Shown here in pieces: positions 35,858 to 45,452 of a DNA stretch of 64,000 nucleotides. Under the pieces are notes generated by a model that was not told the origin of the DNA, searched no databases, and worked only from the letters and a program-made list of their open reading frames with translations. The translations under genes and the position numbers were made by a program. Position 1 is the first letter of the stretch; each line of letters begins with the position of its first letter. Origin of the DNA: Streptomyces atratus (GTDB lineage Bacteria > Actinomycetota > Actinomycetes > Streptomycetales > Streptomycetaceae); assembly GCF_900119365.1 (NCBI RefSeq), contig NZ_FPJO01000017.1, positions 100,391-164,390 on the forward strand, written 5' to 3'.

Positions 35858-38017
35858 TCAGCGACCGAGTCGCCCTCGGACCATGCCGACCATGCCGTTG
35901 ATCTCCTCGATCCGCATTCTCTTGGCGGCGACGAAGAAGACGCCCAGCAGCACGGCCCCACCGCAGATCAGAGCGGCGAGTGAACCGAAGGCGCCCTCGC
36001 CGAGGCCCTGGAGAACTGCGAAGCCCACGCCACCGCCGAGCACCGCTGCCGGGGTCGCGGCCAGGCACAGCCGGGCGTAGGTGCGCACGACATGGGCACC
36101 GTCCAGATCTCCGCCCAGGCGGTTGCGCAGCCGTCGCCAGGCGATGCCCACGCCGACGGCGTAGGCGAGCCCGTACGAGGCGGCCATGCCGACCACCGCC
36201 CAGCGGGCGGGCAGAACGACGTAGCAGAGGGCCGAGGCGGCCGCGTTGACCGCGGCGACGATGACCGTGTTGTAGAAGGGCGTGCGGGTGTCCTCGTACG
36301 CGTAGAAGCCGCGCAGCACGACGTACTGCACGGAGTACGGGATCAGGCCGAGACCGAAGGCCATGAGGATGAAGCCCATGGACCGGGCCGCTTCGGTGCC
36401 CGCAGAGGCGTACAGCAGGGTGCACATCGGCAGGCCGAGGGCGAGGAACATGAAGGCCACCGGCACGATCGCCACGGCCGAGTTCCGTAGTCCCTGAGAG
36501 ATGTCGTCGCGGACGGCGCCCGGGTCGTCGTCGTGGGCGGCGCGGGAGATACGGGGCAGCAGGGCCGCCATGACGGAGACGGTGATGATCGCCTGCGGCA
36601 TGCCCCAGATGAGCTGGGCGTTGGAGTAGGCGAGGAAGCCGGCGCCGTCCTTGCCGGACAGCTTGCCCGCTGATGTCGCGAGCTGGGTGACGACGAGCAC
36701 GCCCGCCTGGTTGGCCAGCACGAACAGGACGGTCCACTTGGCCAGCTTGACCGTCTTGCCGAGCCCGTGCCCCTTCCAGTCGAAGCGCGGGCGGAAACGG
36801 AAACCGGCCTCGCGCAGGTACGGGATCATGGCCAGGGCCTGTACGACCAGACCGAGCAGCGTGCCGATGCCCAGGAGCCGGACGCCCTCCGGCGGAATGG
36901 TCTGGACGCCCATCTGGGACTCGGCGGACGTGCCGTAGACCCAGATGAACATGCCGAACGTGAAGATCATGACGATGTTGTTGAGGACCGGGGTCCACAT
37001 CATCGCGCCGAACTTGCCGCGGGCGTTCAGGATCTGGCCCATCACGACGTGCACGCCCATGAAGAAGATGGTCGGCAGGCAGTACCGGGCGAAGGTCACG
37101 GCGACGCTGTTGGCCGCCGTGTCGTTGGCGATCGTCGGCGACATCATGTGGATCAGCAACGGAGCGGCGAAGACCGCGATCGCGACGATCACGCCGAGCG
37201 CGACCATGACGAGAGTCAGCAACCGGTTGGCGTAGGCCTCGCCGCCGTCCTCGTCGTCCTTCATGGAACGGACGAGCTGAGGCACGAAGACCGAGTTCAG
37301 GCCGCCGCCCACGGTGAGGATGTAGATCATCGTGGGCAGGGTGTAGGCAATGGTGAAGCTGTCGCCGAGCAGCGCCGCACCGAGCGCGGCGGTGATCACG
37401 AGACTGCGCACGAATCCGGTGAGGCGGGACACGAGCGTGCCGGCCGCCATCAGTGCGCTGGACTTCAGTATCCCGGCGGCCCGGCCGCCGGCCTTGGGCG
37501 GCGCGGGTGCCGGGGCCGGCTCGGGCTCCGGAGGGACGGGCGCGGATCCCGCCGGACCCTCCTGGTCCCGGAAGAGGTGGGCGAAGGCATCCGGCTGCTC
37601 GTCGTCACGGGAAGCCTGACTGACGAGGTCGTCCACCCCGACGAACTGGGTGGTCGCCGGATTGTCGCCGTACGGCAGGTGCCGCGACGGGCCGTCGGGC
37701 TCGGGGGGCGGGGTCTGCGCCCAGATGCGGGGATCGGGCGGGTACTGGGCAGCGGGCGGCTGCTGGTACAGCGGCTGGGGCTGCTGGTAGGTGCCCGGGG
37801 GCGGCGGCGGGTGCGCGGCACGGTCGTACAGCGCCTCGGTCACCGGGTCCTGGACGGACAGATCCTGGGCGCGGTAGGGATCGCGGTCGTAGGCGTCCTG
37901 CAGGTACGGATCGGGCGTCTGCGGGACCTGGCCCGGTCCTGGAGGCATCGGGGGCCCGCCGGAAGGCCCGGCTCCGCCCGCACCCTGACCGCGGTCACCG
38001 TCGTACGGCGCGTTCAT
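35858..38017 (-). CDS. murJ: Lipid II flippase MurJ (MviN)
   Basis: A 719-residue MATE-like protein. A proline/glutamine-rich cytosolic N-terminal region of about 190 residues precedes the 14-helix MviN core, which starts near residue 195 (LKSSALMAAGTLVSRLTGFVRSLV). It is thought to carry lipid-linked peptidoglycan precursors across the membrane. The long disordered N-terminus is a usual actinobacterial trait. Cotranscription with the pseudokinase downstream and the DUF6049 gene upstream (49 bases) is likely. Confidence 0.94.
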   Translation of the reverse strand: MNAPYDGDRGQGAGGAGPSGGPPMPPGPGQVPQTPDPYLQDAYDRDPYRAQDLSVQDPVTEALYDRAAHPPPPPGTYQQPQPLYQQPPAAQYPPDPRIWAQTPPPEPDGPSRHLPYGDNPATTQFVGVDDLVSQASRDDEQPDAFAHLFRDQEGPAGSAPVPPEPEPAPAPAPPKAGGRAAGILKSSALMAAGTLVSRLTGFVRSLVITAALGAALLGDSFTIAYTLPTMIYILTVGGGLNSVFVPQLVRSMKDDEDGGEAYANRLLTLVMVALGVIVAIAVFAAPLLIHMMSPTIANDTAANSVAVTFARYCLPTIFFMGVHVVMGQILNARGKFGAMMWTPVLNNIVMIFTFGMFIWVYGTSAESQMGVQTIPPEGVRLLGIGTLLGLVVQALAMIPYLREAGFRFRPRFDWKGHGLGKTVKLAKWTVLFVLANQAGVLVVTQLATSAGKLSGKDGAGFLAYSNAQLIWGMPQAIITVSVMAALLPRISRAAHDDDPGAVRDDISQGLRNSAVAIVPVAFMFLALGLPMCTLLYASAGTEAARSMGFILMAFGLGLIPYSVQYVVLRGFYAYEDTRTPFYNTVIVAAVNAAASALCYVVLPARWAVVGMAASYGLAYAVGVGIAWRRLRNRLGGDLDGAHVVRTYARLCLAATPAAVLGGGVGFAVLQGLGEGAFGSLAALICGGAVLLGVFFVAAKRMRIEEINGMVGMVRGRLGR

Positions 38018-38066
38018 CGAAACCCCACCTCATCGTCCCCGGCCGACCGGCCACGACAGACATCGC

Positions 38067-40364
38067 TCAACGTTCCACTTTCTCACCCGAGGCCGACGGC
38101 TCCCCGCTTTCCGGGCCGGTGTCCGGAGTCGGGTCACTCGGCTGCTCGGGTTCACCGCCGTCGTCCCCGGGCGCGCCGCCCGCGTTGGTGCGCTTGCGGT
38201 GGGTGTACATCCTGATGCCCGCGAGGACCAGGAGCAGCAGCCCGCCGGCGATGACCAGCAGCACGGTCGGCGTGAGCTCGGAGACCTTCACGGTGAAGGT
38301 CATCTCTTCGCCGTACGGCGTGCCGTCCTCCGTGTAGAGCTGCGCCGTCATCTGTACCTGGCCATTGACGTTGGCCGCCGCGTCGAACTTCACGGACTGG
38401 CTGTGGCCGGCGCCGATCCGGATCGGCTGCTCCGCCACGGCCCCGCCGTCGTTCAGCTTGAGACGTGTCGCGTTCTCCGACTTCAGCCGGAGGACGAGAT
38501 GGTCCACGCCCTGCAACAGCCTGTTCTGCACCGTCACCGGGATCGTGGCGCTGCGGCCGGACAGGGTGACGTCCGACTTCGAGATGAGCTGGACCTCGCC
38601 GACGAGGTCCTGAAGATAGCCGCGGACCGAGTCCCGGTACTGCTGGGCCTCCAGCGGCCTGCCGCGCCACGACGTCGACATGGACCGGTTGAGCGCATTG
38701 CCGAAGGGGGTCACCACCCGCTCGGGCTGGGTGAGGATGACCTGGAAGTTGTTCAGCGAGACCTGGGTGGACTTGATGTCCTGGAAGGCCTGGGTGGGCA
38801 GCTCCTGCTTGCGGAGCTTCTTCGGGTACTGGGAGGCCTTGGGGACGCTGGTCGTCGCGTCCGCGTCGGGTTTCGCGGCGGCCGCTTCCACCAGCCCGAG
38901 AGGCTGCGTCCAGCGTTCGTCGCCGAGTCCGTGCAGGGCACGCGCCATCGACTGGGCCTGGGCAACGGTGGGCATCCGCTGCGGAGCGACGACGATGCTC
39001 CGCTCGATGTCCGTGTCCTGTTCGGTCAAGGCGAGAGTCAGAGCGAGGAACTTCTGTACGGCGAGGGTGGAGTTCCCCGCCTTCGACATATCGCCCTGGA
39101 AGGCCGTGGAGAGCCGGGCGTCGGCGACGACAGCGGTGGTGCCGCCGCCGATCGGCCGGGCGGCGGTCGGCGTGTACTGCAGATCGCCGGTCTCCTGGAG
39201 GCTGTCGCTGCGGGCGATCACCTTGTGGGCCCCGGCGGAGGTGGCGACATCGACGACCGACGGGTCGATCGCCCCGTCGACGGGCCACGCGAAGTCGGTC
39301 GACGGCTTCACGTGGAGAACGGTCTGCACCGTCTTCCCGGCCGCTTCGGTGGCGGTCTGCAGGTGGCTGAGGGTGCCGGAGACGTTCTTGCCGCGGTGCG
39401 CGATGGACGCCAGATCGGGGTCGGCGAACGGCAGCGCGACGACCTTTCCGTCCGAGACCGCGGCCTCGAGCGAGGTGAGCCACTTCTTGGCGACGTCCTG
39501 GTTCTTCCCGGCGACCGTGGTGTCGCCGGACTTGACGCGGTAGTTCCCCGTCATCGCGTCGACACTGGCCAGCAGGTCCGGGTCGATCACCCAGGTCACC
39601 GGCAGCTGGCTGCCCAGTGAGACCAGCTGTTCGAGCCGTCCGCCCGGCGCCAGCTCGGCGGCCAGGTCGTCGTCCGCGAACACCGGTGTCTGCTGGTCGT
39701 CGGTGCCCGTCTCGGCGGTGACATGGGCCGATGCGATCAGCGGCCAGAGATAGGTGACCTTCGTCCTGGAGTCACGCTCGTCCTCCTGCCAGGGCAGGAA
39801 GGTGCGCTCGATCCCCAGCACCTGGTCGTACCGGACCCGGGAGGTCTGCCCGGACAGCGAGACACCGAGCTGGTAGACGCCGTCGTCGCCGAGCCCCAGT
39901 TTGTTGACCGGGACGGACAGCGTGAAGTCCTGGCTGATCCCGGAAGGGAGCTTCGCGAACTTCACCGTGTACTTGCCGCCGAGCGGGGCGGGGCCGCTGC
40001 CGGGCACGTATCCGGTGCGCTTGGCGGCGGTGTCGATCTCCGTCCTGCTGAGGAGCTTCGGGCCCACCCGCAGGTCGACCGTGGCTCCCGTGATCGTGTC
40101 CTTGCCCCTGTTGGTCACGGTGCCGGAGACGGTCAGGGTGTCCCCCTTGACCGGCGCGCTGGGAGCCAGGCTGTTCAGGGACACGTCGACCGTCTCGGAC
40201 CTGGTGGGGGCCTTACCGGTCCCGCCGGCCTGCGCCGCGGGTGCGGTCGGTCCGGCCAGCAGCGCCGCGACGAGTGGCGCCCCGATGATCAGGGCGGCTG
40301 TGCGCCGCAGCCACCGGCGGGCAGGAGAGGGACCGATCCCCTGAATGTCTGCCGCCTCGGCCAC
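38067..40364 (-). CDS. DUF6049-like exported membrane protein
   Basis: A 765-residue protein with a signal peptide ending near residue 45 (AQAGG), an NEW3-like domain (SLNSLAPSAPVKGDTLTVSGTVTNRGKDTI), a long exported middle part with a repeated alpha/beta look, and one C-terminal transmembrane helix (VLLVIAGGLLLLVLAGI) with a charged cytosolic tail. Located right upstream of murJ in actinobacteria, it is presumably part of the cell-wall group. No enzyme motif is recognised. The DUF6049 name is from memory. Confidence 0.85.
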   Translation of the reverse strand: MAEAADIQGIGPSPARRWLRRTAALIIGAPLVAALLAGPTAPAAQAGGTGKAPTRSETVDVSLNSLAPSAPVKGDTLTVSGTVTNRGKDTITGATVDLRVGPKLLSRTEIDTAAKRTGYVPGSGPAPLGGKYTVKFAKLPSGISQDFTLSVPVNKLGLGDDGVYQLGVSLSGQTSRVRYDQVLGIERTFLPWQEDERDSRTKVTYLWPLIASAHVTAETGTDDQQTPVFADDDLAAELAPGGRLEQLVSLGSQLPVTWVIDPDLLASVDAMTGNYRVKSGDTTVAGKNQDVAKKWLTSLEAAVSDGKVVALPFADPDLASIAHRGKNVSGTLSHLQTATEAAGKTVQTVLHVKPSTDFAWPVDGAIDPSVVDVATSAGAHKVIARSDSLQETGDLQYTPTAARPIGGGTTAVVADARLSTAFQGDMSKAGNSTLAVQKFLALTLALTEQDTDIERSIVVAPQRMPTVAQAQSMARALHGLGDERWTQPLGLVEAAAAKPDADATTSVPKASQYPKKLRKQELPTQAFQDIKSTQVSLNNFQVILTQPERVVTPFGNALNRSMSTSWRGRPLEAQQYRDSVRGYLQDLVGEVQLISKSDVTLSGRSATIPVTVQNRLLQGVDHLVLRLKSENATRLKLNDGGAVAEQPIRIGAGHSQSVKFDAAANVNGQVQMTAQLYTEDGTPYGEEMTFTVKVSELTPTVLLVIAGGLLLLVLAGIRMYTHRKRTNAGGAPGDDGGEPEQPSDPTPDTGPESGEPSASGEKVER

Positions 40365-40547
40365 GCGCTTACCCGTCCCTCGTCGTCGTCAGCTGGTGTC
40401 GATGGTTGTCGGTTGTTGCGTCCACGCATGGTAACGATGTGCGCGGGTGCCAAGTGCTGGGGAGCTCTCTACATGATCGGAAGAGTCTTGCAGGGCAGGA
40501 AGAAACCAGGGCGACCGGGCCGGTCCGGGCACGTACCCTTTTCTGTT

Positions 40548-41990
40548 GTGTCGAACGCCAATGAAGACAGCTCCCGTGCCCTGACCCAGGTGCAGCACCG
40601 CGCAGTCAGCGAACTGCTGCGGGTGTCCCCGGTCGCCGACGACCTCGCTCGCCGTTTCCAGAACGCCGGGTTCGGTCTCGCCCTGGTCGGCGGCTCGGTC
40701 CGGGACGCGCTTCTTGGCCGGCTCGGGAACGACCTGGACTTCACGACCGACGCCCGACCCGAGGCCGTACTGAAGATCGTCCGGCCGTGGGCCGACTCGG
40801 TGTGGGAGGTAGGAATCGCCTTCGGCACCGTGGGGGCTCAGAAGGACGGCTATCAGATCGAGGTCACCACATACAGGTCGGAGGCGTACGACAGGACCTC
40901 GCGAAAGCCGGAGGTGTCCTACGGCGACTCCATCGAGGAAGACCTCGTCCGCCGTGACTTCACGGTCAACGCGATGGCCGTCGCGCTTCCGCAGAAGGAG
41001 TTCATCGATCCGCACGGTGGTCTCGAGGACCTGGCGGAGCGCGTTCTGCGTACCCCCGGAACACCCGAGGAGTCGTTCTCCGACGATCCGCTGCGCATGC
41101 TGCGCGCCGCCCGCTTCGCGGCTCAGCTGGACTTCGATGTCGCTCCGGACGTGGTCTCCGCGATGACGGAGATGGCCGGACGCATCGAGATCGTCTCCGC
41201 CGAGCGGGTCAGGGAGGAGCTCAACAAGCTGCTGCTCTCCACCCACCCCCGCAAGGGTCTGGCGCTGCTCGTCGACACCGGGCTGGCGCAGCAGGTGCTG
41301 CCGGAGCTCCCCGCGCTGTGTCTGGAAAGTGACGAGCATCACCGTCACAAGGACGTCTACGAGCATTCGCTGACCGTCCTGGAGCAGGCGATCGACCTGG
41401 AGCAGGACGGCCCCGATCTGGTGCTGCGCCTTGCCGCTCTCCTCCATGACATCGGGAAGCCGAGGACGCGACGCTTCGAGAAGGACGGGCGCGTCTCGTT
41501 CCATCACCATGAAGTGGTGGGCGCCAAGATGGTCAAGAAGCGGATGACCGCGCTCAAGTACTCCAATGACATGGTCAAGGACGTCTCGAAGCTGGTGGAG
41601 CTTCATCTGCGCTTCCATGGCTACGGCGACGGTGAGTGGACGGACTCCGCGGTCCGCCGCTACGTGCGCGACGCCGGCCCCCTGCTGGAGCGGCTGCACA
41701 AGCTGACCCGCTCGGACTGCACCACGCGGAACAAGCGCAAGGCCGCCGCCCTCTCGCGGACCTACGACGGGCTCGAGGAGCGCATCGCGCAGTTGCAGGA
41801 GCAGGAGGAGCTGGATGCCATCCGCCCCGACCTGGACGGCAACGAGATCATGAAGACCCTGGGTGTCGGTCCCGGGCCGGTGATCGGCAAGGCGTACGCG
41901 TTCCTGCTGGAGCTGCGCCTGGAGCACGGCCCGATGGAGCACGACATGGCGGTGAAGAAGCTCAAGGAGTGGTGGGCCGCGCAGGGCTGA
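40548..41990 (+). CDS. pcnA: CCA tRNA nucleotidyltransferase
   Basis: A 480-residue class II nucleotidyltransferase that adds or repairs the 3' CCA of tRNA; tRNA genes in this window do not encode CCA, so it is needed. Motifs: LVGGSVRDALLG and DLDFTTDARP in the head, RRDFTVNAMA and the EERxRxEL-like region, then a C-terminal HD domain with LLHDIGKP. Start GTG 40548 gives VSNANEDSS as in relatives. It is divergent from DUF6049; the 183-bp gap holds both promoters. Confidence 0.95.
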   Translation: MSNANEDSSRALTQVQHRAVSELLRVSPVADDLARRFQNAGFGLALVGGSVRDALLGRLGNDLDFTTDARPEAVLKIVRPWADSVWEVGIAFGTVGAQKDGYQIEVTTYRSEAYDRTSRKPEVSYGDSIEEDLVRRDFTVNAMAVALPQKEFIDPHGGLEDLAERVLRTPGTPEESFSDDPLRMLRAARFAAQLDFDVAPDVVSAMTEMAGRIEIVSAERVREELNKLLLSTHPRKGLALLVDTGLAQQVLPELPALCLESDEHHRHKDVYEHSLTVLEQAIDLEQDGPDLVLRLAALLHDIGKPRTRRFEKDGRVSFHHHEVVGAKMVKKRMTALKYSNDMVKDVSKLVELHLRFHGYGDGEWTDSAVRRYVRDAGPLLERLHKLTRSDCTTRNKRKAAALSRTYDGLEERIAQLQEQEELDAIRPDLDGNEIMKTLGVGPGPVIGKAYAFLLELRLEHGPMEHDMAVKKLKEWWAAQG

Positions 41991-42018
41991 GGCCGCTGGA
42001 GCCCGGTCTGCCGGCATG

Positions 42019-42060
42019 AGGAACGGGGTCATGTTTCACGTGAAACATGACCCCGTTCCT
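42019..42060. terminator. 42-bp perfect palindrome with parS at its centre
   Basis: Arms of 21 bp with no loop other than the palindrome centre. It lies 28 bases after the pcnA stop; the transcript would fold into a long hairpin, so it should work as a terminator. Its central 14 bp are parS site 5. Confidence 0.8.
42033..42046. promoter_or_regulatory. parS: parS site 5
   Basis: Perfect GTTTCACGTGAAAC at the centre of the palindrome 42019-42060. Confidence 0.95.
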
Positions 42061-42072
42061 CACCCCGCTCCG

Positions 42073-42110
42073 GCGAAGGGCGCTGTTTCACGTGAAACAG
42101 CGCCCTTCGC
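42073..42110. terminator. 38-bp perfect palindrome with parS at its centre
   Basis: 19-bp arms, again centred on a parS copy, 12 bases after the previous palindrome and 18 bases before the stop of the converging MFS gene. Together the two could stop transcription from both sides. Confidence 0.8.
42085..42098. promoter_or_regulatory. parS: parS site 6
   Basis: Perfect GTTTCACGTGAAAC at the centre of the palindrome 42073-42110. Confidence 0.95.
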
Positions 42111-42128
42111 TCTGCCGTGCCCGGGACG

Positions 42129-43397
42129 CTAGTGAGTCTCTCCGGTGCGCTCCCACCGGAACATCAGCACTGCGACGACCGCGTAGAGAACCGCCACCCC
42201 GATCACCACCACGACCGATCGCCCATCAGGAGGCAGCATCAGGGCGGAGACTGCGGCGGCTCCCACGAAAGCAACGTTGAACAGCACGTCGTAGAGGGAG
42301 AAGGCGCGGCCACGGAAGGAGTCCTTCACCGCGGTCTGCACCACCGTGTCGGTCGCGATCTTCGCCCCCTGGGTGACCAGCCCGAGGACGAACGCCGCAA
42401 CCAGTATCGGTAGGGGGACGAACCACAGCCCCAGCGCGGGTTCGAGGACGGCGGCCCCCGCCGCGCACACCGCCATCCAGCGGAACCGGCCGAGCAGGCC
42501 CACCGCCCAGGGCGTCAGTACGGCCGCAGCGAAGAACCCCGCACCTGAGACCGCCACGGCCAGCCCGAGGAGCGCCAGGCCCTCGAACTCGCTGTCGGAC
42601 CAGGCGTACCGGCACAGCATCAGCACCATCACGGTCAGCGCTCCGTAGCAGAAGCGCATCACGGTCATGGCAACCAGCACCCGGGTGGCCTGCTTCCGCT
42701 CGGCCAGATGACGCAACCCTTCGGTCAGCCCCCGTGCGGTGATGGCCAGGGCTCTTCTCAGCTCGATCCGGTCTCCGTCCCGATCCGGCCCCAGGAGTCC
42801 GGTGGCAAGGGCCAGGGAGGCCAGTGCCGAAGCGAGATAGAGCGCCGCGCTCAGCAGTACCACCGCGGCATCGGAGTCCGCGAGCAGCAGCCGTACGACG
42901 AAGGCGAGGCCGCCGCCCGCCGTGGCCGCGAGCGTTCCGGCGGTCGGTGAGAGCGAGTTGGCCAGGACCAGCCGGTCGCTGTCGACGACACGCGGCAGCG
43001 CGGCCGAGAGACCGGCCAGGACGAAGCGGTTGACCGCGGTGACGCACAGCGCCGAGGCGTAGAAGAGCCAGTCGGGTACGGAGCCGAGGATGAGGAGCGC
43101 CGTGCAGCAGGCGAACGCGGCGCGCAGCAGGTTCCCGTACAGAAAGACCTGGCGGCGCGGCCAGCGGTCCAGCAGGACGCCGGCAAAGGGCCCGATGAGC
43201 GAGTAGGGCAGCAGCAGCACCGCCATCGCGGAGGCGATGGCCCCTGCCGAAGCCTGCTTCTCCGGCGAGAAGACGACGTGAGCCGCCAGCGCCACCTGGA
43301 AGACACCGTCGGCCGACTGGGAGAGGAGTCGTACGGCCAGCAGACGACGGAAGTTCCGAAGGCGCAGAAGAACGCGCAGATCACCCACGACGGCCAT
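42129..43397 (-). CDS. MFS transporter
   Basis: A 422-residue membrane protein with about 12 hydrophobic helices and an MFS-type loop (GVLLDRWPRRQVF) between helices 2 and 3. Start ATG 43397 (MAVVGDLRVLLRL) is used; the frame opens earlier at GTG 43412, next to a terminator stem, and neither has a clear ribosome site, so a leaderless transcript is possible. Substrate unknown. It ends near the parS palindromes and converges with pcnA. Confidence 0.85.
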   Translation of the reverse strand: MAVVGDLRVLLRLRNFRRLLAVRLLSQSADGVFQVALAAHVVFSPEKQASAGAIASAMAVLLLPYSLIGPFAGVLLDRWPRRQVFLYGNLLRAAFACCTALLILGSVPDWLFYASALCVTAVNRFVLAGLSAALPRVVDSDRLVLANSLSPTAGTLAATAGGGLAFVVRLLLADSDAAVVLLSAALYLASALASLALATGLLGPDRDGDRIELRRALAITARGLTEGLRHLAERKQATRVLVAMTVMRFCYGALTVMVLMLCRYAWSDSEFEGLALLGLAVAVSGAGFFAAAVLTPWAVGLLGRFRWMAVCAAGAAVLEPALGLWFVPLPILVAAFVLGLVTQGAKIATDTVVQTAVKDSFRGRAFSLYDVLFNVAFVGAAAVSALMLPPDGRSVVVVIGVAVLYAVVAVLMFRWERTGETH

Positions 43398-43416
43398 ACG
43401 ATCAAGAGTCACATAC

Positions 43417-43455
43417 GTTGAGGGTCCCCGGGCAGGTTGCCCGGGGACCCTCAAC
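43417..43455 (-). terminator. Strong hairpin terminator after ino1
   Basis: A perfect 18-bp stem with a 3-base loop, between the ino1 stop and the MFS start on the minus strand. Confidence 0.85.
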
Positions 43456-43521
43456 AGTGCGGAAGGGGAAGAGCGTTACCGCTCGGCACCAGGCCGCATG
43501 GACGTGCCGTGTCCGGCTGCG

Positions 43522-44604
43522 TCAGTTGGCGACCTCGCCGCGGATGAACTTCTCGACGTTCTCGCGGGCCTCGTCGTCGAAGTACTGGACCGGCGGGGAC
43601 TTCATGAAGTACGAGGACGCGGAGAGGATCGGGCCACCGATGCCACGGTCCTTGGCGATCTTCGCGGCGCGCAGGGCGTCGATGATGACACCGGCAGAGT
43701 TCGGGGAGTCCCAGACCTCGAGCTTGTACTCCAGGTTCAGCGGAACGTCACCGAAGGCGCGGCCCTCGAGGCGCACGTACGCCCACTTGCGGTCGTCCAG
43801 CCACGCGACGTAGTCCGACGGGCCGATGTGGACGTTGTTCTCGCCGAGCTCGCGGTCCCGGATCTGGGAGGTGACGGCCTGCGTCTTGGAGATCTTCTTG
43901 GACTCCAGGCGCTCACGCTCGAGCATGTTCTTGAAGTCCATGTTGCCGCCGACGTTCAGCTGCATCGTGCGGTCCAGGATGACACCCCGGTCCTCGAAGA
44001 GCTTCGCCATCACACGGTGCGTGATGGTGGCGCCGACCTGCGACTTGATGTCGTCGCCGACGATCGGGACACCGGCCTCGGTGAACTTGTCCGCCCACTC
44101 CTTGGTGCCGGCGATGAAGACCGGGAGAGCGTTGACGAACGCGACCTTGGCGTCGATGGCGCACTGCGCGTAGAACTTCGCGGCGACCTCGGAGCCGACG
44201 GGCAGGTAGCAGACGAGAACGTCGACCTTGCGGTCCTTGAGGACCTGGACGATGTCTACCGGGGCCTCGGTCGACTCCTCGATGGTCTGGCGGTAGTACT
44301 TGCCGAGACCATCGTGGGTGTGGCCGCGCTGGACGGTGACGCCGGAGTTCGGCACGTCGCAGAGCTTGATGGTGTTGTTCTCGCTGGCACCGATGGCGTC
44401 CGCGAGGTCGAGACCGACCTTCTTCGCGTCGACGTCGAAGGCGGCGACGAACTCGACGTCCCGCACGTGGTAGTCGCCGAACTGGACGTGCATCAGACCG
44501 GGCACCCTGCCGGCCGGATCGGCGTCCTTGTAGTACTCGACGCCCTGGACCAGCGAGGCGGCGCAGTTGCCCACGCCGACGATGGCTACGCGAACCGAAC
44601 CCAT
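43522..44604 (-). CDS. ino1: Inositol-3-phosphate synthase
   Basis: A 360-residue NAD-dependent enzyme turning glucose 6-phosphate into inositol 3-phosphate, used in actinobacteria for phosphatidylinositol and mycothiol. Rossmann motif GVGNCAASLVQG lies at residues 10-21; other family stretches are VPIVGDDIKSQVGATI, LNVGGNMDFKNM and KSPPVQYFDD. GGGAG is 8 bases before ATG 44604. It follows the PadR regulator by 59 bases on the same strand and is probably cotranscribed with it. Confidence 0.96.
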   Translation of the reverse strand: MGSVRVAIVGVGNCAASLVQGVEYYKDADPAGRVPGLMHVQFGDYHVRDVEFVAAFDVDAKKVGLDLADAIGASENNTIKLCDVPNSGVTVQRGHTHDGLGKYYRQTIEESTEAPVDIVQVLKDRKVDVLVCYLPVGSEVAAKFYAQCAIDAKVAFVNALPVFIAGTKEWADKFTEAGVPIVGDDIKSQVGATITHRVMAKLFEDRGVILDRTMQLNVGGNMDFKNMLERERLESKKISKTQAVTSQIRDRELGENNVHIGPSDYVAWLDDRKWAYVRLEGRAFGDVPLNLEYKLEVWDSPNSAGVIIDALRAAKIAKDRGIGGPILSASSYFMKSPPVQYFDDEARENVEKFIRGEVAN

Positions 44605-44663
44605 TCCGGTTGCTCCCTGTGTGTTTTGGATGTTCCCGAAGGCCCCGCGGATCTGCGGGGACC

Positions 44664-45371
44664 TCACTTTGCGGTGTCGTCGGACGGATCCGGCGGGGTG
44701 TCACCCCGGCGCCGGGGCAGGCCGCCCGTCTCTCCTGCTGTGTTCTGCTGAGCTTCGCCCCCGGGCGAGGACCGTTGCTGATCCCGTCCCGACCGCTCGC
44801 TCTCGATGAGCTCGTTCAGCCAGCGCACTTCGCGCTCCACGGACTCCATGCCGTGTCGCTGCAGCTCAAGCGTGTAGTCGTCGAGGCGCTCGCGGGTGCG
44901 GGCCAGAGAGGCCCGCATCTTCTCCAGCCGCTCCTCCAGCCGGCTGCGCCGGCCTTCCAGCACTCGCATCCGCACCTCGTGCTCCGTCTGCCCGAAGAAG
45001 GCGAAACGGGCTGCGAAGTGCTCGTCCTCCCAGGAGTCGGGGCCGGTGTGCGAGAGCAGCTCCTCGAAGTGCTCCTTACCTTCCGCCGTCAGCCGGTAGA
45101 CGATTTTGGCGCGGCGCCCGGCCAGCGACGAGGCGGGGGCGACGGCACGGCCGGTGGTGGGCGGAAGGTCGGCAGGGGCGGCCCCCGGCTCCTCGATCAA
45201 CCAGCCGTTGGCGACCAGCGTCTTGAGGCAGGGATAGAGGGTGCCGTAGCTGAAGGCGCGGAAGATCCCCAACGAGGTGTTGAGGCGCTTGCGCAGCTCG
45301 TAGCCGTGCATCGGGGACTCGCGGAGCAGGCCGAGAACGGCGAATTCGAGGATGCCGGAGCGTCTGCTCAA
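44664..45371 (-). CDS. PadR-family transcriptional regulator
   Basis: A 235-residue regulator. TTG start 45371 is used: GGAGGGGG lies 7 bases upstream, and the PadR winged-helix domain begins at once (ILEFAVLGLLRESPMHGYELRKRL, then FSYGTLYPCLKTL). The C-terminal half is a coiled-coil dimerisation region (RRSRLEERLEKMRASLARTRERL). A palindrome fitting a PadR operator lies upstream, so it may regulate itself and ino1. Confidence 0.92.
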   Translation of the reverse strand: MSRRSGILEFAVLGLLRESPMHGYELRKRLNTSLGIFRAFSYGTLYPCLKTLVANGWLIEEPGAAPADLPPTTGRAVAPASSLAGRRAKIVYRLTAEGKEHFEELLSHTGPDSWEDEHFAARFAFFGQTEHEVRMRVLEGRRSRLEERLEKMRASLARTRERLDDYTLELQRHGMESVEREVRWLNELIESERSGRDQQRSSPGGEAQQNTAGETGGLPRRRGDTPPDPSDDTAK

Positions 45372-45452
45372 CTTCGCCCCCTCCTTCTCCGAGTGCGTCC
45401 GAGTGCGTCCAAGGGCTCCTGCGGAGCCCTGTGCCGGGCTGATGTACCGAGC

